A DNA stretch of 64,000 nt from Apium graveolens (lineage: Eukaryota > Streptophyta > Magnoliopsida > Apiales > Apiaceae): the NCBI RefSeq assembly GCF_009905375.1, contig NC_133653.1, forward strand, positions 85,290,079-85,354,078, written 5' to 3'. The notes under the pieces were generated by a model. It ran no database searches, was not told the origin of the DNA, and saw only the letters and a program-made list of their open reading frames with translations. The translations under genes and the position numbers were made by a program. This document shows, one piece after another, positions 1 through 11,504 of the stretch. Position 1 is the stretch's first letter. Every line of letters starts with the position of its first letter.

Positions 1-867
1 TTAAAGAACCTTCATCGTGATGAGACATCTCTTCCTCCTAGGATTATGATCTTGATCAGTACCCCTCCTTCTAGTGCCAATTTGTTGCCAGAGGAATTTG
101 GTCACAATAAAATTGGAGGTTCATCACCGGAATCAAGATCTATGATGGTGGTTTTTCGCTGGAAAAGTCATCGAAGTATGGTGCTTGCGATGAATTGGGG
201 GTTGAGATTGCTTATAGTTACTGGTGGATCTTTATGGCTCTCACTTCCGACCCCTTACAATTTTCTTATGTATCCCTATTTATAGGGAATCAAGCCAACG
301 TAGTTTTTGGGGAACAAGAAACCTAATGGGCTTAGATTTCTCATCCTGAGGCCCAGTAGGAAACCCACTGGAAACCATCTTCTACTAGCTTTAGGAATGT
401 CCGATGATGCGGCTCAACCCCTAAAGCCCAAGGCTCGTCTGTGGCTTCGAGACTTCGCGGATAAGGCATCTCCCCTGCCGAGGATAACCCTCCATTACCA
501 ACTATTTCTCTAGTCCACAGACGCATGTATAGCTGTGGTTCACCACAAATGTTGGATGCATCCTTGTCCCCCGGATAAGGAGCCCCTACCAGATTGCAGG
601 ATAAGTGATCCCAAGCTTTTGGGTGCAAAATGAAGGATATTCTGAAGTTTTCTAATGAGGACACCCATTGACTACAGAGACAGAGCCCCCAAAGCACACA
701 CCAGAGTTTATCCCACATCCCCAATGAGGACACCTATTGACTACAGGAGAAGGCCTCCCATCCAGGCATACCCCTGGAGATCTCTGACCACGGACACGGC
801 CTTTCTGTGGTTGCATTACATAAAGGAGTTCTTCAATAGAGTACTTGCTAGAAAATATGTTGGTAAT
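1..867 (-). mobile_element. Element E: leader and LTR of an old Tat-type Ty3/gypsy element, cut by element A
   Basis: Read on the minus strand this is a diverged relative of element D (35481-46560). Bases 1-26 hold the first codons of a gag ORF (start codon at 26-24; first residues MSHHDEGS against MSYNRDGS in D). Bases 27-82 are the leader with the same primer-site-like block that D has at 45620-45646. The LTR begins at 83 with TGTTG and runs in register with D's LTR (blocks at 83-300, 340-640, 655-780, 800-862 match 35481-36265). It stops at 867 where element A inserted, leaving the duplication gtaat at 863-867 and 15244-15248. The rest of the LTR probably continues past 15244 but becomes hard to align. 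Several short ORFs here are chance frames inside the LTR. Confidence 0.8.
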
Positions 868-1122
868 TATAACACCCCAAGATCCGGGGTCGGGGATCCG
901 GGTCGTCACGGTCTTTCTTTCCACAATATCACTTAACTTAATTAATAATAAATAACCTCATGCTGGGACCCCACACTAACACACACCACAACCCGTTATA
1001 GTCTCAGAGATGAAATTGAAATAAGTACAAGTCCTTGAATCCACAATTTAAAAGTTATTACAACCCAAAATTATTACTTGATAAGTTTACAGTTAATTGC
1101 CATTATCTGCCACAAGTTATAA

Positions 1123-1263
1123 TTATACAATATTTGGTTCCCAAAAGTAGAATGCCTGATCTACCAATAGATCTACCTCTGCAGCTATAATAGCTACAAC
1201 ATCAAAGGGAAGACGTGGGACACTTCCCACGCGCTTGCGCTGGGTCTTCTTGAGTCTGGCCAT
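1123..1263 (-). CDS. Small basic ORF inside the element A LTR (46 aa)
   Basis: Start codon at 1263-1261, stop at 1125-1123. The N-terminus is strongly basic (begins MARLKKTQRKRVGS) and is followed by a hydrophobic/acidic stretch. The same start and first 23 codons are present in the other LTR (start codon at 11576-11574), where the frame ends after 29 codons because the flanking sequence differs. The reading frame is conserved with mostly conservative changes (A/T at residue 2, K/Q at 6). I infer it may be the first exon of the acidic ORF at 10723-11409. It could also be a chance ORF in an LTR. Confidence 0.4.
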   Translation of the reverse strand: MARLKKTQRKRVGSVPRLPFDVVAIIAAEVDLLVDQAFYFWEPNIV

Positions 1264-2599
1264 CTTTCCTAACTGTTGTTGTGTGATGAAGAAATGAAGC
1301 AAGAGTGAGCATTACAGCTCACAATATAATATATAGTGTAAACAATAATGCAAGTATCTAAATGGATAACTTACTAGAATCCTTTATCAAGTGTAAGGTA
1401 ATTACTTACTGGATATAAGCTTAAAGGAAGATGAATTTACCAATTACTTCACTATACTTATACCATTTTTAGAAATCTACTTGAACTACCACTGTTCAAA
1501 GTATAATAAGTTTCAAAAGTTCGTCCCATAGATGAGACCATAAGTTAAGACTTGAATAGATTCAATCTTTGAATTAATTTTTAAAGGAAATGAAGTTATG
1601 AGATACTTCATTCAATGGAAACACCATTATAACTGTTTGACCCTTGTCAATGCTTCGGCAATCACTCATTCGTAGCCTTTCGATCGAAATGCTCCGGGTA
1701 GTGTTGCAGAAATATCCAACTGGATGATGAACTCATTACGGGAGTTTGTCGCGCCAGGAAGACCACTTACGATGATCAGTCGCAGTAGTGCAACCCCACC
1801 ATTTTCTACATGTAGAGGAGAACCTGTCGGATTTACTTGTCAACCGAACACTGGACTCCTAAGGAATGGACCGTCTTCGCGGAACTTCCGGGCCATTTGG
1901 GCCAATATAATAAGGCTGGGCCGGCGCCACTCGACCACTTACGCCACTCCTAGTTCAGATGAAATCCATGACTCTGAAATGTAAAGCTCGTCCCCACTTT
2001 CCCCAAGTAGAAACTTGTTGATACGGCTCCACCAAGAAGTCGTATTTAGTTGGAAAGGAAAACTCACCGATATTTCTCAGGCGATGCCTATTAATGGATT
2101 AACTTGTTCCAAGAATTTTACTTCCCGAGTGTTGGGTAAGTAATCAAAAACTCTCTTATCAGAATAGCAACCTTGTTGCGAATATAAAATATACCACAGA
2201 GCCGGATCCCTCAGGTTTTCAGCGAGTATTGAAATCCCCTTCGAAAGGAGGATCTTAAATATAAAAATGAGTTTTGGGATCCGCCCTAACCTTTAAAATC
2301 ATTTTGAAGACTCGAAAACATTTTTAAGAATGCTTGGAGTGATGCTGATTTAATAAAATAAATCAGTCCCAATATATAAGAAAATATCTGAATATTATTA
2401 TTTAAATAATATTCCCATAAAGAATAATCTTTATAAAAATAATTGAAGTAGAAGTTTAAAACTTATACTTGAAATAAATATTAAATAACCAAAGATATAC
2501 TTATACGAAAGTACTATCTTTATTTGAATAACCAAAAGTGAGTTTGATTATCGACAAATTATTCTTTAATAAAATAAAGAATATTAATTAGTAAATAAT

Positions 2600-2767
2600 C
2601 GGAGTCATTAGTTCTCGAATGAATATTCAAATCATAATATTCATTAAATAAAATAAACGGAGTCATATGTCCTCGAATGAATATTTAAAATAATATTCAT
2701 TAATAAAATAAAAGGAGTCATAAGCCCTCGAATGAATATTCAAAATAATATTCATTAATAAAATAAA
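2600..2767. repeat. Minisatellite, 3 units of 55-58 bp, in LTR
   Basis: Three units start at 2600, 2658 and 2713, each beginning with a variant of CGGAGTCAT, then CTCGAATGAATATTC and a palindromic AATATTCATTAA block. The matching array in the other LTR starts at 12914, 12972 and 13027. Confidence 0.85.
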
Positions 2768-4900
2768 GTTATCGAATAAACCTTATTCGATTCATAGTTT
2801 TGAAAACTTTATCTATATATATATAAATATATATAATATACTCAGGAACATCGACTCCCGGTTTTAGAAAATGTTCACCTTTGGGTCCCCTATACTAAGG
2901 GTATACGCAACTACTGCTTATCTCTAGCATAGGTATTATGCAACTTATAAGCAATTGAATCAACAATATATATCAAGATTACGAAACAGACATGCATATA
3001 TACCATATCACATGCTCCAATATATCGCAAGATTTGCTAATTAACCACCATGCATCTATCACAAGATAATGCATATACAAATGTATACATCACAACAACA
3101 GTATAACGGGTAGAAAACTTGCCTGAGCGACTGGGGGTGATAAATGGCTTGGGACGAGTCTGGTAACCTAAAAACAACATATAAGTTGGAATTAAACCAA
3201 AGTCGCTTATGAATCTATACTTTAACCAATTAGACCCTAACGTTCGCTTTTGCGCTTAACGATTCACTTAAGTCGCTCGAGTACCCTCGGCTCCACCATT
3301 TTTAATAAATTAACCATTAAGGGTTTTAAGGCGATTTTTTCGCGAGTGCCTTACCAACTGTATAATACACTTCACATAAATGGTTAATACTCCAATTAAT
3401 CCTTTAAGGTCTTTAACCTATGTTTCAAAGTAAGGCGAGTGGTAATAGTTCGTTCGCGAAACGCCGTTACTTAAAACGGTCGTTTCTCCTAAACTGTATA
3501 TCGGATTCAAACGAACCACATATCAAAATGAAGCTCGTAACATGAACTATCTAATCATGGCAACAGTGAGTTCTCAGGTCCTGATGTTAAGAACAAAAAC
3601 AGTCTAAAGTAAATTGGACATTACGACGGCTATGTTTACGCGATTACCAATTTTTATTCTACTCCAAATCAACCACAAACCAACCACAATTCAACCATAC
3701 AACCAAACTCCATCCATACATCAATACAACAGTCCGAACACCTCAAGTTTTCCAATTTATATTAATCTCAACCATGAACTAAAACTATTCTTAAGTTCCT
3801 TAACTAATAACCAAGATTTACAACTTCAAAAATATCACAAAACCAACTAATCTCTACATATTCAAACACCATGCTTCTCATGAACTATACTACTCATAAT
3901 AAGCTCTTAATATTCAATAACAAAGCTAGGTTAAGAGATTATACCTTCCTTGTGAGTAGGAGTAACTAATTAGCTTGGAATCACCCTTGAAAGTCCTTAC
4001 CCAAGCTTAATCTAAACAAAAACTCAAGAACAAAAATTTAAGTTCTTGAAAAACACTATTCATCCTCTTCTTCCATGAATTTTAGGAAGAGATTGTGAAG
4101 GAATTTGAAGCTTAAACTTATAGGATAGCTATATCTATGCATAAGGAGTCTTAGATAATTACCTCACTAATTAATGAAGCTTGGAATTTGGATTTTGGTT
4201 TTTTTCTTCTTGAAATGGAAAAGAGGACGAGAGCTTTTCTTGAAGAAAAGTGAAGTCAACTTGTGTTTTGGTGAAATAATTTGTTGGTTGGTTGTTTTTG
4301 GCTTTTGTTTTAATTATTTACCTTTTATCCATGGTGATTTTTGTGTGGTTCTTAATCAACCAACAACACACTTCTCTTTGGTCATGCTTAGGTCATCAAT
4401 CCTATGTCATCTTCCTATGCTTGTCCTCTTCTTATTGGTTTGATGACATCATCATTACTAACCTCTTTGATTAGCTTCTAATTACTTGGCTAATGACCGT
4501 TGATCTGTTATACAGTTCGCTTAACTTTTGTTTTCATTTATCGTTTGAGGGATCATACCCGGGATCTTATTACTTGGGTTTCCTTAACCTTTCTCAATAC
4601 ATTATATTCCTTTTATGATACTCTCTTATAATCCTTGAATTTAAATCCTTTTTATCATGTTACCTTATACTCAATTCTTTCGGTATCTGGTGGATTTTCG
4701 GGAAAAATCAAAATGTTTGAATTTGGATTCTGACGATCTTTACATACACTTATATATCATATAGAGTACTAATAAGATCTCAAAATAACAATAAAAGAAC
4801 CCCTACATAGTGTGGCATGAAAAGTTTTCTTATCCAGCAATATCAGCAAAAACACTATTCATAAGGGTTACAAAAAGTTCAAAATTTTGGGGTTATTACA

Positions 4901-4913
4901 GTCTCCCCTCCTT
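4901..4913 (-). other. Polypurine tract of element A
   Basis: On the minus strand the purine run AAGGAGGGGAGAC lies directly against the 3' LTR start at 4900. This is the expected plus-strand priming site of an LTR retrotransposon. Confidence 0.8.
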
Positions 4914-4933
4914 AAAAGGATTCCGTCCTGGAA

Positions 4934-6952
4934 TCAAATAGAAAACAAATGGGGGTACTTTTCTAGCATTGCGCTCTCTAGTTCCCAAGTCGATTCTTCC
5001 ACATTGTGATTCTGCCATAGTACTCTGACTAGATTGATTACTTTGTTCCGAAGCACCTGCTCCTTCTTATCCATAATCTTTACTGGTCTTTCCACGTAAG
5101 TCAGATATGGTTGCATATCCACCTGCTCGTACTCCACTATGTACCTGGCATCCCGATGATACTTCCTTAGCATTGACACATGGAACACATTATGAACTTG
5201 TTGTAGGTTCGGGGGTAAGGCTAGCTCGTAAGCCAACTTCCCAATCCGTCTTAGTATCTCAAAAGGTCCAATGTATCTTGGGCTTAGTTTTCCTTTCTTT
5301 CTGAACCACATTAATCCCTTCCAAGGGGATACTTTTAGTAGTACTAAGTCCCCTACTTCATACTCCTTGTCCTTTCGGGCTAGGTCTGTATATTTCTTCT
5401 GTCTGTCTTGGGCTGCTACCAGCCGTCCTTTGATAAGATCCACTATGTCTTTGGTCCTTTGGACCACTTCGGGTCCGAGCATCTTCCGCTCTCCTACTTC
5501 ATCCCAGTATAAGGGAGATCGACACCTTCTTCCGTACAGGGCCTCATAAGGCGGCATTCCGATGCTAGCATGAAAGCTATTGTTATAAGAAAACTCAATC
5601 AACGGCAAGTGATCATCCCAACTTCCTTTAAAGTCTATTGCGCAGACTCTCAACATATCCTCTAGTGTCTGGATGGTCCTTTCACTCTGCCCATCCGTCT
5701 GGGGATGGTAAGCAGTACTCATATTTAACTTGGTCCCCGCACATTCTTGAAAGCTCCTCCAAAATCTGGAGTTGAACCTGGGGTCTCGGTCTGAGACAAT
5801 GGACGCTGGGACTCCATGTCGCGTCACTATTTCCTTAAGGTAAATGTCCACCAGTCTATCGACTGTGTATCTCTCATTGATAGGAATGAAATGAGCTGAC
5901 TTTGTCAGTCGGTCTATAATCACCCATATGGCATCATGGTTGGCTTTCGTCCTTGGTAAGCCGACAACAAAATCCATGGCTATCTGTTCCCATTTCCATT
6001 CAGGAATCTTCAGGGGTCGTAAAAGTCCACTGGGTCTCTGGTGCTCTGCCTTTACTCTTTGGCAAGTCAAACATTTTCTTACCCATTCTTCTACGTCCCT
6101 CTTCATGTTGGGCCACCAGTAATACTCCTTCAAATCCTTATACATCTTGGTTCTTCCCGGGTGAATGGAATATCTTGAACTATGACTTTCATCCAAAATC
6201 TCGTATTTAAGCTCTTGAACGTTCGGAACCCAAATCCGATAGGAGTACCTCATTATCCCTTTATCATCTCTCTCAGTATGGATCTCTTCTCCAGTCATTG
6301 ACTCTCTGCCTTCATTCATTACTTTCTCTTGGCACAATCTAATCTTTTCCAATAACTCTGGCTGCATCGAGATCTCAAACAACTTTTCAGTTTCGGTTCC
6401 GGTTACCTTTACTTCTATTTCCATTCTCTCGAAATCCTTTATCAATTCTTCCGAAGTCATTATCATTCTGAGTCTTTCCTTCCTACTAAGGGCATCAGCC
6501 ACCACATTGGCTTTCCCCGGATGATAGAGAATCTCACAATCATAGTCCTTGATTAGCTCTAACCATCTCCTCTGGCGCATGTTGAGCTCTTTCTGCGTAA
6601 ATATGTACTTGAGGCTCTTATGGTCTGTGAAAATCTCGCACTTCTCTCCATACAAGTAGTGCCTCCAAATCTTTAAGGCAAAAACTATTGCCGCGAGCTC
6701 GAGGTCATGAGTAGGATATCTAATCTCGTATTCCTTCAGTTGTCTCGACGCATACGCAATCAACTTACCGTGCTGCATAAGTACACACCCTAATCCTTTG
6801 TGTGACGCGTCACTATATATCACAAAATCTCCTTTTCCGTCTGGCAATGCCAACACTGGGGCCGTTACAAACCTTTTCTTTAATTCCTGAAAAATGTTCT
6901 CGCATTTTTTCGTCCATTCAAACTTCTCTGTCTTACGAGTAAGTCGTGTCAA
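4934..6952 (-). pseudogene. pol: Element A pol, 3' part: RNase H copy, integrase, chromodomain
   Basis: An open frame of 672 codons. In order: a second copy of the RNase H region (about residues 1-220, YSDAS, DLELAA and TDHKSLKY motifs with all acidic residues kept), the integrase HHCC zinc finger (about 255-300), the DDE core ([31 protein letters not shown]), and a C-terminal chromodomain (about 615-672, [14 protein letters not shown] onwards) ending at the stop at 4934. The chromodomain is the mark of chromoviruses and is thought to steer integration to particular chromatin. It is in a different frame from the upstream RT because of the 679 bp duplication, so no continuous pol can be read. 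The first methionine is internal, not a true start. Confidence 0.9.
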
Positions 6953-7649
6953 AGGGGCTGCGATCTTCTCGAGTCATTGACTCTCTGCCTTCATTCATTA
7001 CTTTCTCTTGGCACAATCTAATCTTTTCCAATAACTCTGGCTGCATCGAGATCTCAAACAGCTTTTCAGTTCCGATTCCGGTTACCTTTACTTCTATTTC
7101 CATTCTCTCGAAATCCTTTATCAATTCTTCCGAAGTCATTATCATTCTGAGTCTTTCCTTCCTACTAAGGGCATCAGCCACCACATTGGCTTTCCCCGGA
7201 TGATAAAGAATCTCACAATCATAGTCCTTGATTAGCTCTAACCATCTCCTCTGGCGCATGTTGAGCTCTTTCTGCGTAAATATGTACTTGAGGCTCTTAT
7301 GGTATGTGAAAATCTCACACTTCTCTCCATACAAGTAGTGCCTCCAAATCTTTAAGGCAAAAACTATTGCCGCGAGCTCGAGGTCATGAGTAGGATATCT
7401 AATCTCGTATTCCTTCAGTTGTCTCAATGCATACGCAATCACCTTACCGTGCTGCATAAGTACACACCCTAATCCTTTATGCGACGCGTCACTATATATC
7501 ACAAAATCTCCTTTTCCGTCTGGCAATGCCAACACCGGGGCCGTTACCAACCTTTTCTTTAATTCTTGAAAACTGTTCTCGCATTTTTCCGTCCATTCAA
7601 ACTTCTCTGTCTTACGAGTAAGTCGTGTCAAAGGGGCTGCGATCTTCGC
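6292..7649 (-). repeat. 679 bp direct tandem duplication within pol
   Basis: Unit 1 is about 6292-6970 and unit 2 about 6971-7649; every landmark I checked is offset by exactly 679 bases. Each covers the RNase H region and the linker toward integrase. The junction at 6964-6976 fuses sequence that elsewhere lies at 7641 and at 6285, sharing about five bases (TCTTC), consistent with a microhomology-mediated event. 679 is not a multiple of three, so the duplication shifts the frame. The copies differ by a handful of substitutions. Confidence 0.93.
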
Positions 7650-8516
7650 AAAGTCCTGTACAAATCTACGATAGTAGCCGGCCAATCCTATGAAACTTCT
7701 TACCTCTGTGGGTGTGGTTGGCCTTTCCCAATTTGAGACCGCCTCTATCTTGGAGGGGTCGACCAATACTCCTTCTTTATTGATCACATGTCCTAAAAAC
7801 TGTACTTCATTCCGCCAGAATTCACACTTCGAGAATTTGGCATATAACTGTTCCTCTCTGAGTATTCCTAGAGCTATCCTCAAATGCTCTGCATGTTCTG
7901 CCTCAGTCCTTGAGTAGATTAAAATATCATCGATAAAAACTATCACACACTTGTCCAAGTACTTCTTAAATACTCTGTTCATTAAATCCATGAAAGCCGC
8001 TGGGGCGTTGGTTAATCCAAAGGACATTACCAAGAACTCATAGTGCCCATACCTGGTACGGAACGCGGTCTTGGGAATATCTTCGGGTTTAATCTTTAGC
8101 TGGTGATATCCAGTTCTCAGGTCAATCTTGGAAAAATAAACAGCATCCTTTAGCTGGTCGAACAGATCGTCTATTCTAGGTAACGGGTACCTGTTCTTTA
8201 TGGTTAGCTTGTTCAACTCTCGGTAGTCGATGCACAACGTCATGCTCCCATCCTTCTTCTTAACAAATAACACTGGTGCTCCCCACGGAGACACACTGGG
8301 TCTTATCATACCCTTATCCAAGAGTTCCTGCAATTGAGTAGCTAATTCCTTCATTTCTAACGGGGCTAACCGGTAAGGTGCTTTTGAAACTGGCACCGTC
8401 CATGGGGCCAAGTCAATAGTAAATTCAATCACTCTATCGGGTGGTAATCCCGGAAGGTCTTGTGGGAGTACATCTTCAAATTCATTGACTACCGGAATAT
8501 CTTGTAAGTTGGGCAC
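6933..8516 (-). pseudogene. pol: Element A pol, 5' part: reverse transcriptase and first RNase H copy
   Basis: An open frame of 527 codons. It opens with the protease-RT linker ([14 protein letters not shown]), then the RT with [12 protein letters not shown] and the catalytic FIDDILIY (near residue 190), the gypsy thumb/connection ([20 protein letters not shown]), and RNase H. In this RNase H copy the third catalytic acidic residue is changed: TYHKS (codon at 7304-7302) where the other copy has TDHKS (6625-6623). The frame runs past the duplication junction near 6970 into a short nonsense tail. It overlaps the upstream gag-protease frame by 28 bases in another phase, so a frameshift near 8500 separates protease from RT. 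Confidence 0.92.
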
Positions 8517-9442
8517 CTCATCTGTGTGTCCATCACATAGGCTAGGTAAGCCTCATTTCCTTTTCGTAGCATCCTTTTGGCCTGGGCCATAGTCAAAAAT
8601 TTCTGCGTCTGCCTCTTTCCTCTAAATATGACTTCTTTCTTTCCTGGGATATTCAACTTAACTTTCTTCCCCTTACAGTCTATCTGAGCATCATTGCTAG
8701 ATAGCCAGTCCATTCCCAAAATTACATCAAACTCCCCTAATTTAAAAGGAATCAGATCAACACTAAAAGATTGTTCCCCTATGCCTAACTCACAGGCGGG
8801 GTGAATCTGGTTAACAGGAATAACTTCATGGTTGGCTATTTCTACTTGTAAGGGTTCTATCAAGGGTTCAGCCTTAAGTCTTAATTTACGTGCAAAGTCC
8901 TTTAATATAAAAGATTTAGTTGCTCCTGAATCAAATAAAACGTTTGCACTGACTGAATTTAGAGAAAGGGTACCTGCTATTACATATGAGTCTTTCATAG
9001 CATCCTGGACTGTCATGATATAAGTCCTCACAGTCAGTGGCTTATTAGAAGCAGTTCTGCTTGCTCCTGAAGCTACTGGTTTGTTCATTGGGCATTCCCT
9101 CTTCCAATGACTCGGGCGTCCACACTGATGACAAGTGGTGGTTGGAATGACGGCAGGGGCTGACGAAGGGCATTTGTGGGAATAGTGGCCCACTTGTCCA
9201 CACTTAAAGCAGGTTACTGGCTTTCCTTTACACTCCCCAGAATGCATCCTTCTACAAGTGTTACAGGCTGGCAATGGGGGTCGAGACTGGCTGGAATAGG
9301 ACATTCTTGACTTCTGGCCGCTTTGGCTCATATTCACACTCATTGGCCGCTTAAACCCAGTGTTCTTTCCCGGTAGGGACACTGCTCCTCGATTAAATCT
9401 AGTTGGGAAGCTCCTTCCTGCGGAACCTCCACCCATGCTCAT
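8489..9442 (-). pseudogene. gag-pro: Element A gag C-terminus and aspartic protease
   Basis: An open frame of 317 codons. It has cysteine/histidine-rich nucleic-acid-binding motifs: CNTCRRMHSGEC, then the knuckle CFKCGQVGHYSHKC, then CHQCGRPSHWKREC, all with their ligands. The aspartic protease follows, with active site VLFDSGATKSFI and the later VILGMDWLSSNDA flap/strand region. These parts package RNA and process the polyprotein. It lies in another frame from the N-terminal gag (9622-10320), so at least one indel lies between 9442 and 9622. The listed methionine is internal. Confidence 0.9.
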
Positions 9443-9621
9443 ACTTTTCCTCTTTATTCCCTTCTTCTCTCTTTCCTTCTACATCTGTTCACTTTCGGCT
9501 TCTACAATTGTTGCCTTTTGCACCAGAGTGGCATAATCAGTAAGTTCAAGGATTGCCACCCTATTCTGAATCCACGGTTTCAGTCCCTGCTGAAACCTCC
9601 TAGCTTTCTTTTCCTCGGTGC

Positions 9622-10320
9622 TCACAAACTCTGGCACAAACCTTGATAACTTGTAAATTTCGCTTCATACTCTGCTACAGATAAGTTATTCTGCTTTAGC
9701 TCCAAGAACTTGAGCTCCATCTGGTTTTCCATAAACCTCGAGAAATATTTTCCCAGAAACAACTGACTAAATCTCTCCCAGGTTATAATAGCATCTGTCT
9801 CCATGTTTTTCTTGGCCTCCCACCAGTAGTTAGCCTCTACTTTCAGAAGGTAGGTAGCAAATACAGTCTTCTGTGCCTCATCGGTACTCAGAATCTCAAA
9901 GGATTTCTCCATTTCCTTTAACCATGCCCTTGCCTCGACTGGGTCGGCTGATTCGTGGAACTCAGGGGGCTTAAGGGACTTGAAAGCCCTGAAGGAGTTT
10001 GCCACAACATTGTTATTTCCTTGTCGGGGTGGGTTGGGTTGACGTTCCAAGTTCTGCCTTAGTAGTTGCATGAACTGTCCCATGGGATCCATGCCTGGGT
10101 TTGGTACTGGTTGCTCAACCTCAGTTTCTCCTTCTTCAGCCTCTATCTCAAATCCCTCAACATCATATGTTTCCTCCTCCTCTTCATACAGGGAGTCATC
10201 CTGTTCAACATAATCCTCATCTTCCTCTTCACTGTGTTCTTGGTTCCTATCGTCCTGGTTATGGCTTCCCTGGTCCTCAGATCCAGGGTTCGCCCTAGTT
10301 CCAATCTTTCTTGGCGGCAT
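9622..10320 (-). pseudogene. gag: Element A gag, N-terminal and capsid part
   Basis: An open frame of 232 codons from a good start at 10320 (MPPRKIGTRANPG). Residues about 20-75 are very acidic (E/D/Y runs), then a Pro/Gln linker. The retrotransposon gag/capsid domain follows from about 110 (FRAFKSLKPPEFHESADPVEARAWL) through TFATYLL/ANYWWEA to the conserved MELKFLELKQNNLSVAEYEAKF end. The protein forms the virus-like particle. The frame breaks at about 9622; the continuation with the zinc knuckles is in another frame (8489-9442). The gag start codon is 402 bases downstream of the acidic ORF's stop. Confidence 0.92.
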
Positions 10321-10722
10321 GATACTGATAATTTTTTTTTTGGGAAATTCAACGTTAGGTCACAATCATACACAAAATTGTGCCTTGCATAGTTCTATAA
10401 TGGGGAGAATGTATCTTGCAATTCTATTATTTTATGACAGTTCTAATAAGAAGTGCAGTAATAATAATGATAAAAACAGTGATCTCGTCACTAAGGAACT
10501 GAACTGAAAGGAAACAAATATATACATAATGCGAGAAATACATAGTTTGATCTGGTCAAAATACAACAGTGCTACAGCCATCTGCCCAAAAGTGATACAC
10601 AAGAGTCTATCTGTCTAGTCAGAAAAAAGGATGCTATATACAAGTCAATTATCCCAGAAAATTGGCTCTTACTATGGCCTCGACTAACTAGACAACTAGA
10701 CTATCCCATCGTCGGTCCTGAA
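10321..10722 (-). other. Spacer between acidic ORF and gag of element A
   Basis: About 400 bases of AT-rich leader with no supported ORF on either strand. No sequence complementary to the 3' end of initiator tRNA-Met, the usual primer for this lineage, is visible here or up to 11505. Confidence 0.6.
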
Positions 10723-11409
10723 TCACACACCAGAGTGGGTCAGCTCCCATACCCTTTCCATCGCACGACGGAAGATAAAGTCGGCCTGCCGCCTGGAGAT
10801 CCTACCATGCCTGTCCCCCTGGAGCGATCGGAGTCTCGCTCGGGATGTGAGCTCTATCCCCGTCAGCTCCCTCCTCAAGGATCGGGGTATAGTAGCCCTA
10901 GTCTCATAAGCTCGGGCACGCCTACCCGCCCTCTCCGCATCCAACTCCCTCCTGACCTCATCTAGCCGGGCCTCAGCAACAGCCACTCGGGTCCTCAGTA
11001 CATCCTGAACATAGCCATGAGCTAACAAAGACCGCCTATGGGCAGGGTCGAGAGGTGGTGAATCCGGAGCCGCTGGGGGTGCCTCCTCGGTCTGCCTAGG
11101 CTCGGGAGTATGGGTCTCTGAGCTGTCATCATAGGGGCTCCAAGATAGTGGTGGAGGGGTAGAAGCTCTGACCACCGGGAGTGAGGGTAAAGGGGTACCA
11201 GTATACTCCACTATAGCTCCGACATGCTCTTCAGCTACTGGGACCTCATCCGGGTCCTCCTCATCTGAAATATCAATAACCTCTGTCTCTGACTCCTCTG
11301 AGGGGTCCTCCTCATCCTCCTCCATCTCAGGCTCCTCCTGATCCTCGGCATCTAGCAGTGCCTCATCATGCTCACGCTCGAACATCTCTGGGTCCTCTAT
11401 CTCATGAGC
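10723..11409 (-). CDS. Extra acidic/coiled-coil ORF upstream of gag in element A
   Basis: From the methionine at 11385 there are 220 codons; the frame stays open back to 11409. Residues 1-55 are extremely acidic, followed by a Pro/Ser/Thr-rich stretch (about 60-115), then an Arg/Glu/Ala-rich helix likely to form a coiled coil (about 120-160), and a basic C-terminus. It has no retroviral motif and I do not recognise a named family. It lies on the same strand as gag, between LTR and gag. A possible splice joins it to the basic LTR ORF: donor GT at 11510-11509, acceptor AG at 11411-11410, 101-base intron, with the frame continuing without a stop (22 codons in the LTR exon, then 228). The donor GTAGCT is weak, so the splice is a hypothesis. 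GC content is higher than in the AT-rich LTR beside it. Confidence 0.65.
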   Translation of the reverse strand, partial: AHEIEDPEMFEREHDEALLDAEDQEEPEMEEDEEDPSEESETEVIDISDEEDPDEVPVAEEHVGAIVEYTGTPLPSLPVVRASTPPPLSWSPYDDSSETHTPEPRQTEEAPPAAPDSPPLDPAHRRSLLAHGYVQDVLRTRVAVAEARLDEVRRELDAERAGRRARAYETRATIPRSLRRELTGIELTSRARLRSLQGDRHGRISRRQADFIFRRAMERVWELTHSGV

Positions 11410-11504
11410 CTACACATTAAACGAGCTAAGTTACTATCATGATACTTATAAGGGTTCCCGTAAGGGTTTTAACTGTCAGTGCTACTTTAAGTAGTCCGAC
11501 TATG

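Larger units (their letters stand above)
868..4900 (-). repeat. 3' LTR of element A
   Basis: Long terminal repeat of about 4.03 kb. On the minus strand it begins at 4900 with TGTAATAACCCC and ends at 868 in a decayed GGTGTTATA. Bases 1192-4900 match 11505-15243 throughout; bases 868-1191 (U5 side) have no partner in the other LTR. It carries a 46-codon ORF (1123-1263), a three-unit minisatellite (2600-2767) and a TA-rich run near 2813-2841. Plus-strand ORFs at 3614-3850 and 4174-4474 recur in the other LTR only because the LTRs are copies. Confidence 0.9.

Noticed and set aside
3614..3850. Plus-strand Asn/Thr/Pro-rich ORF, repeated at 13962-14180
   Set aside because: LTR sequence, low complexity, same explanation as above.
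4174..4474. Plus-strand hydrophobic ORFs repeated at 14504-14804
   Set aside because: Conserved only because the two LTRs are copies; antisense to the element, AT-rich, two overlapping frames both open.
10066..10392. 108-codon plus-strand ORF
   Set aside because: Antisense to the acidic N-terminus of element A gag; hydrophobic text is what antisense of Glu/Asp codons gives.
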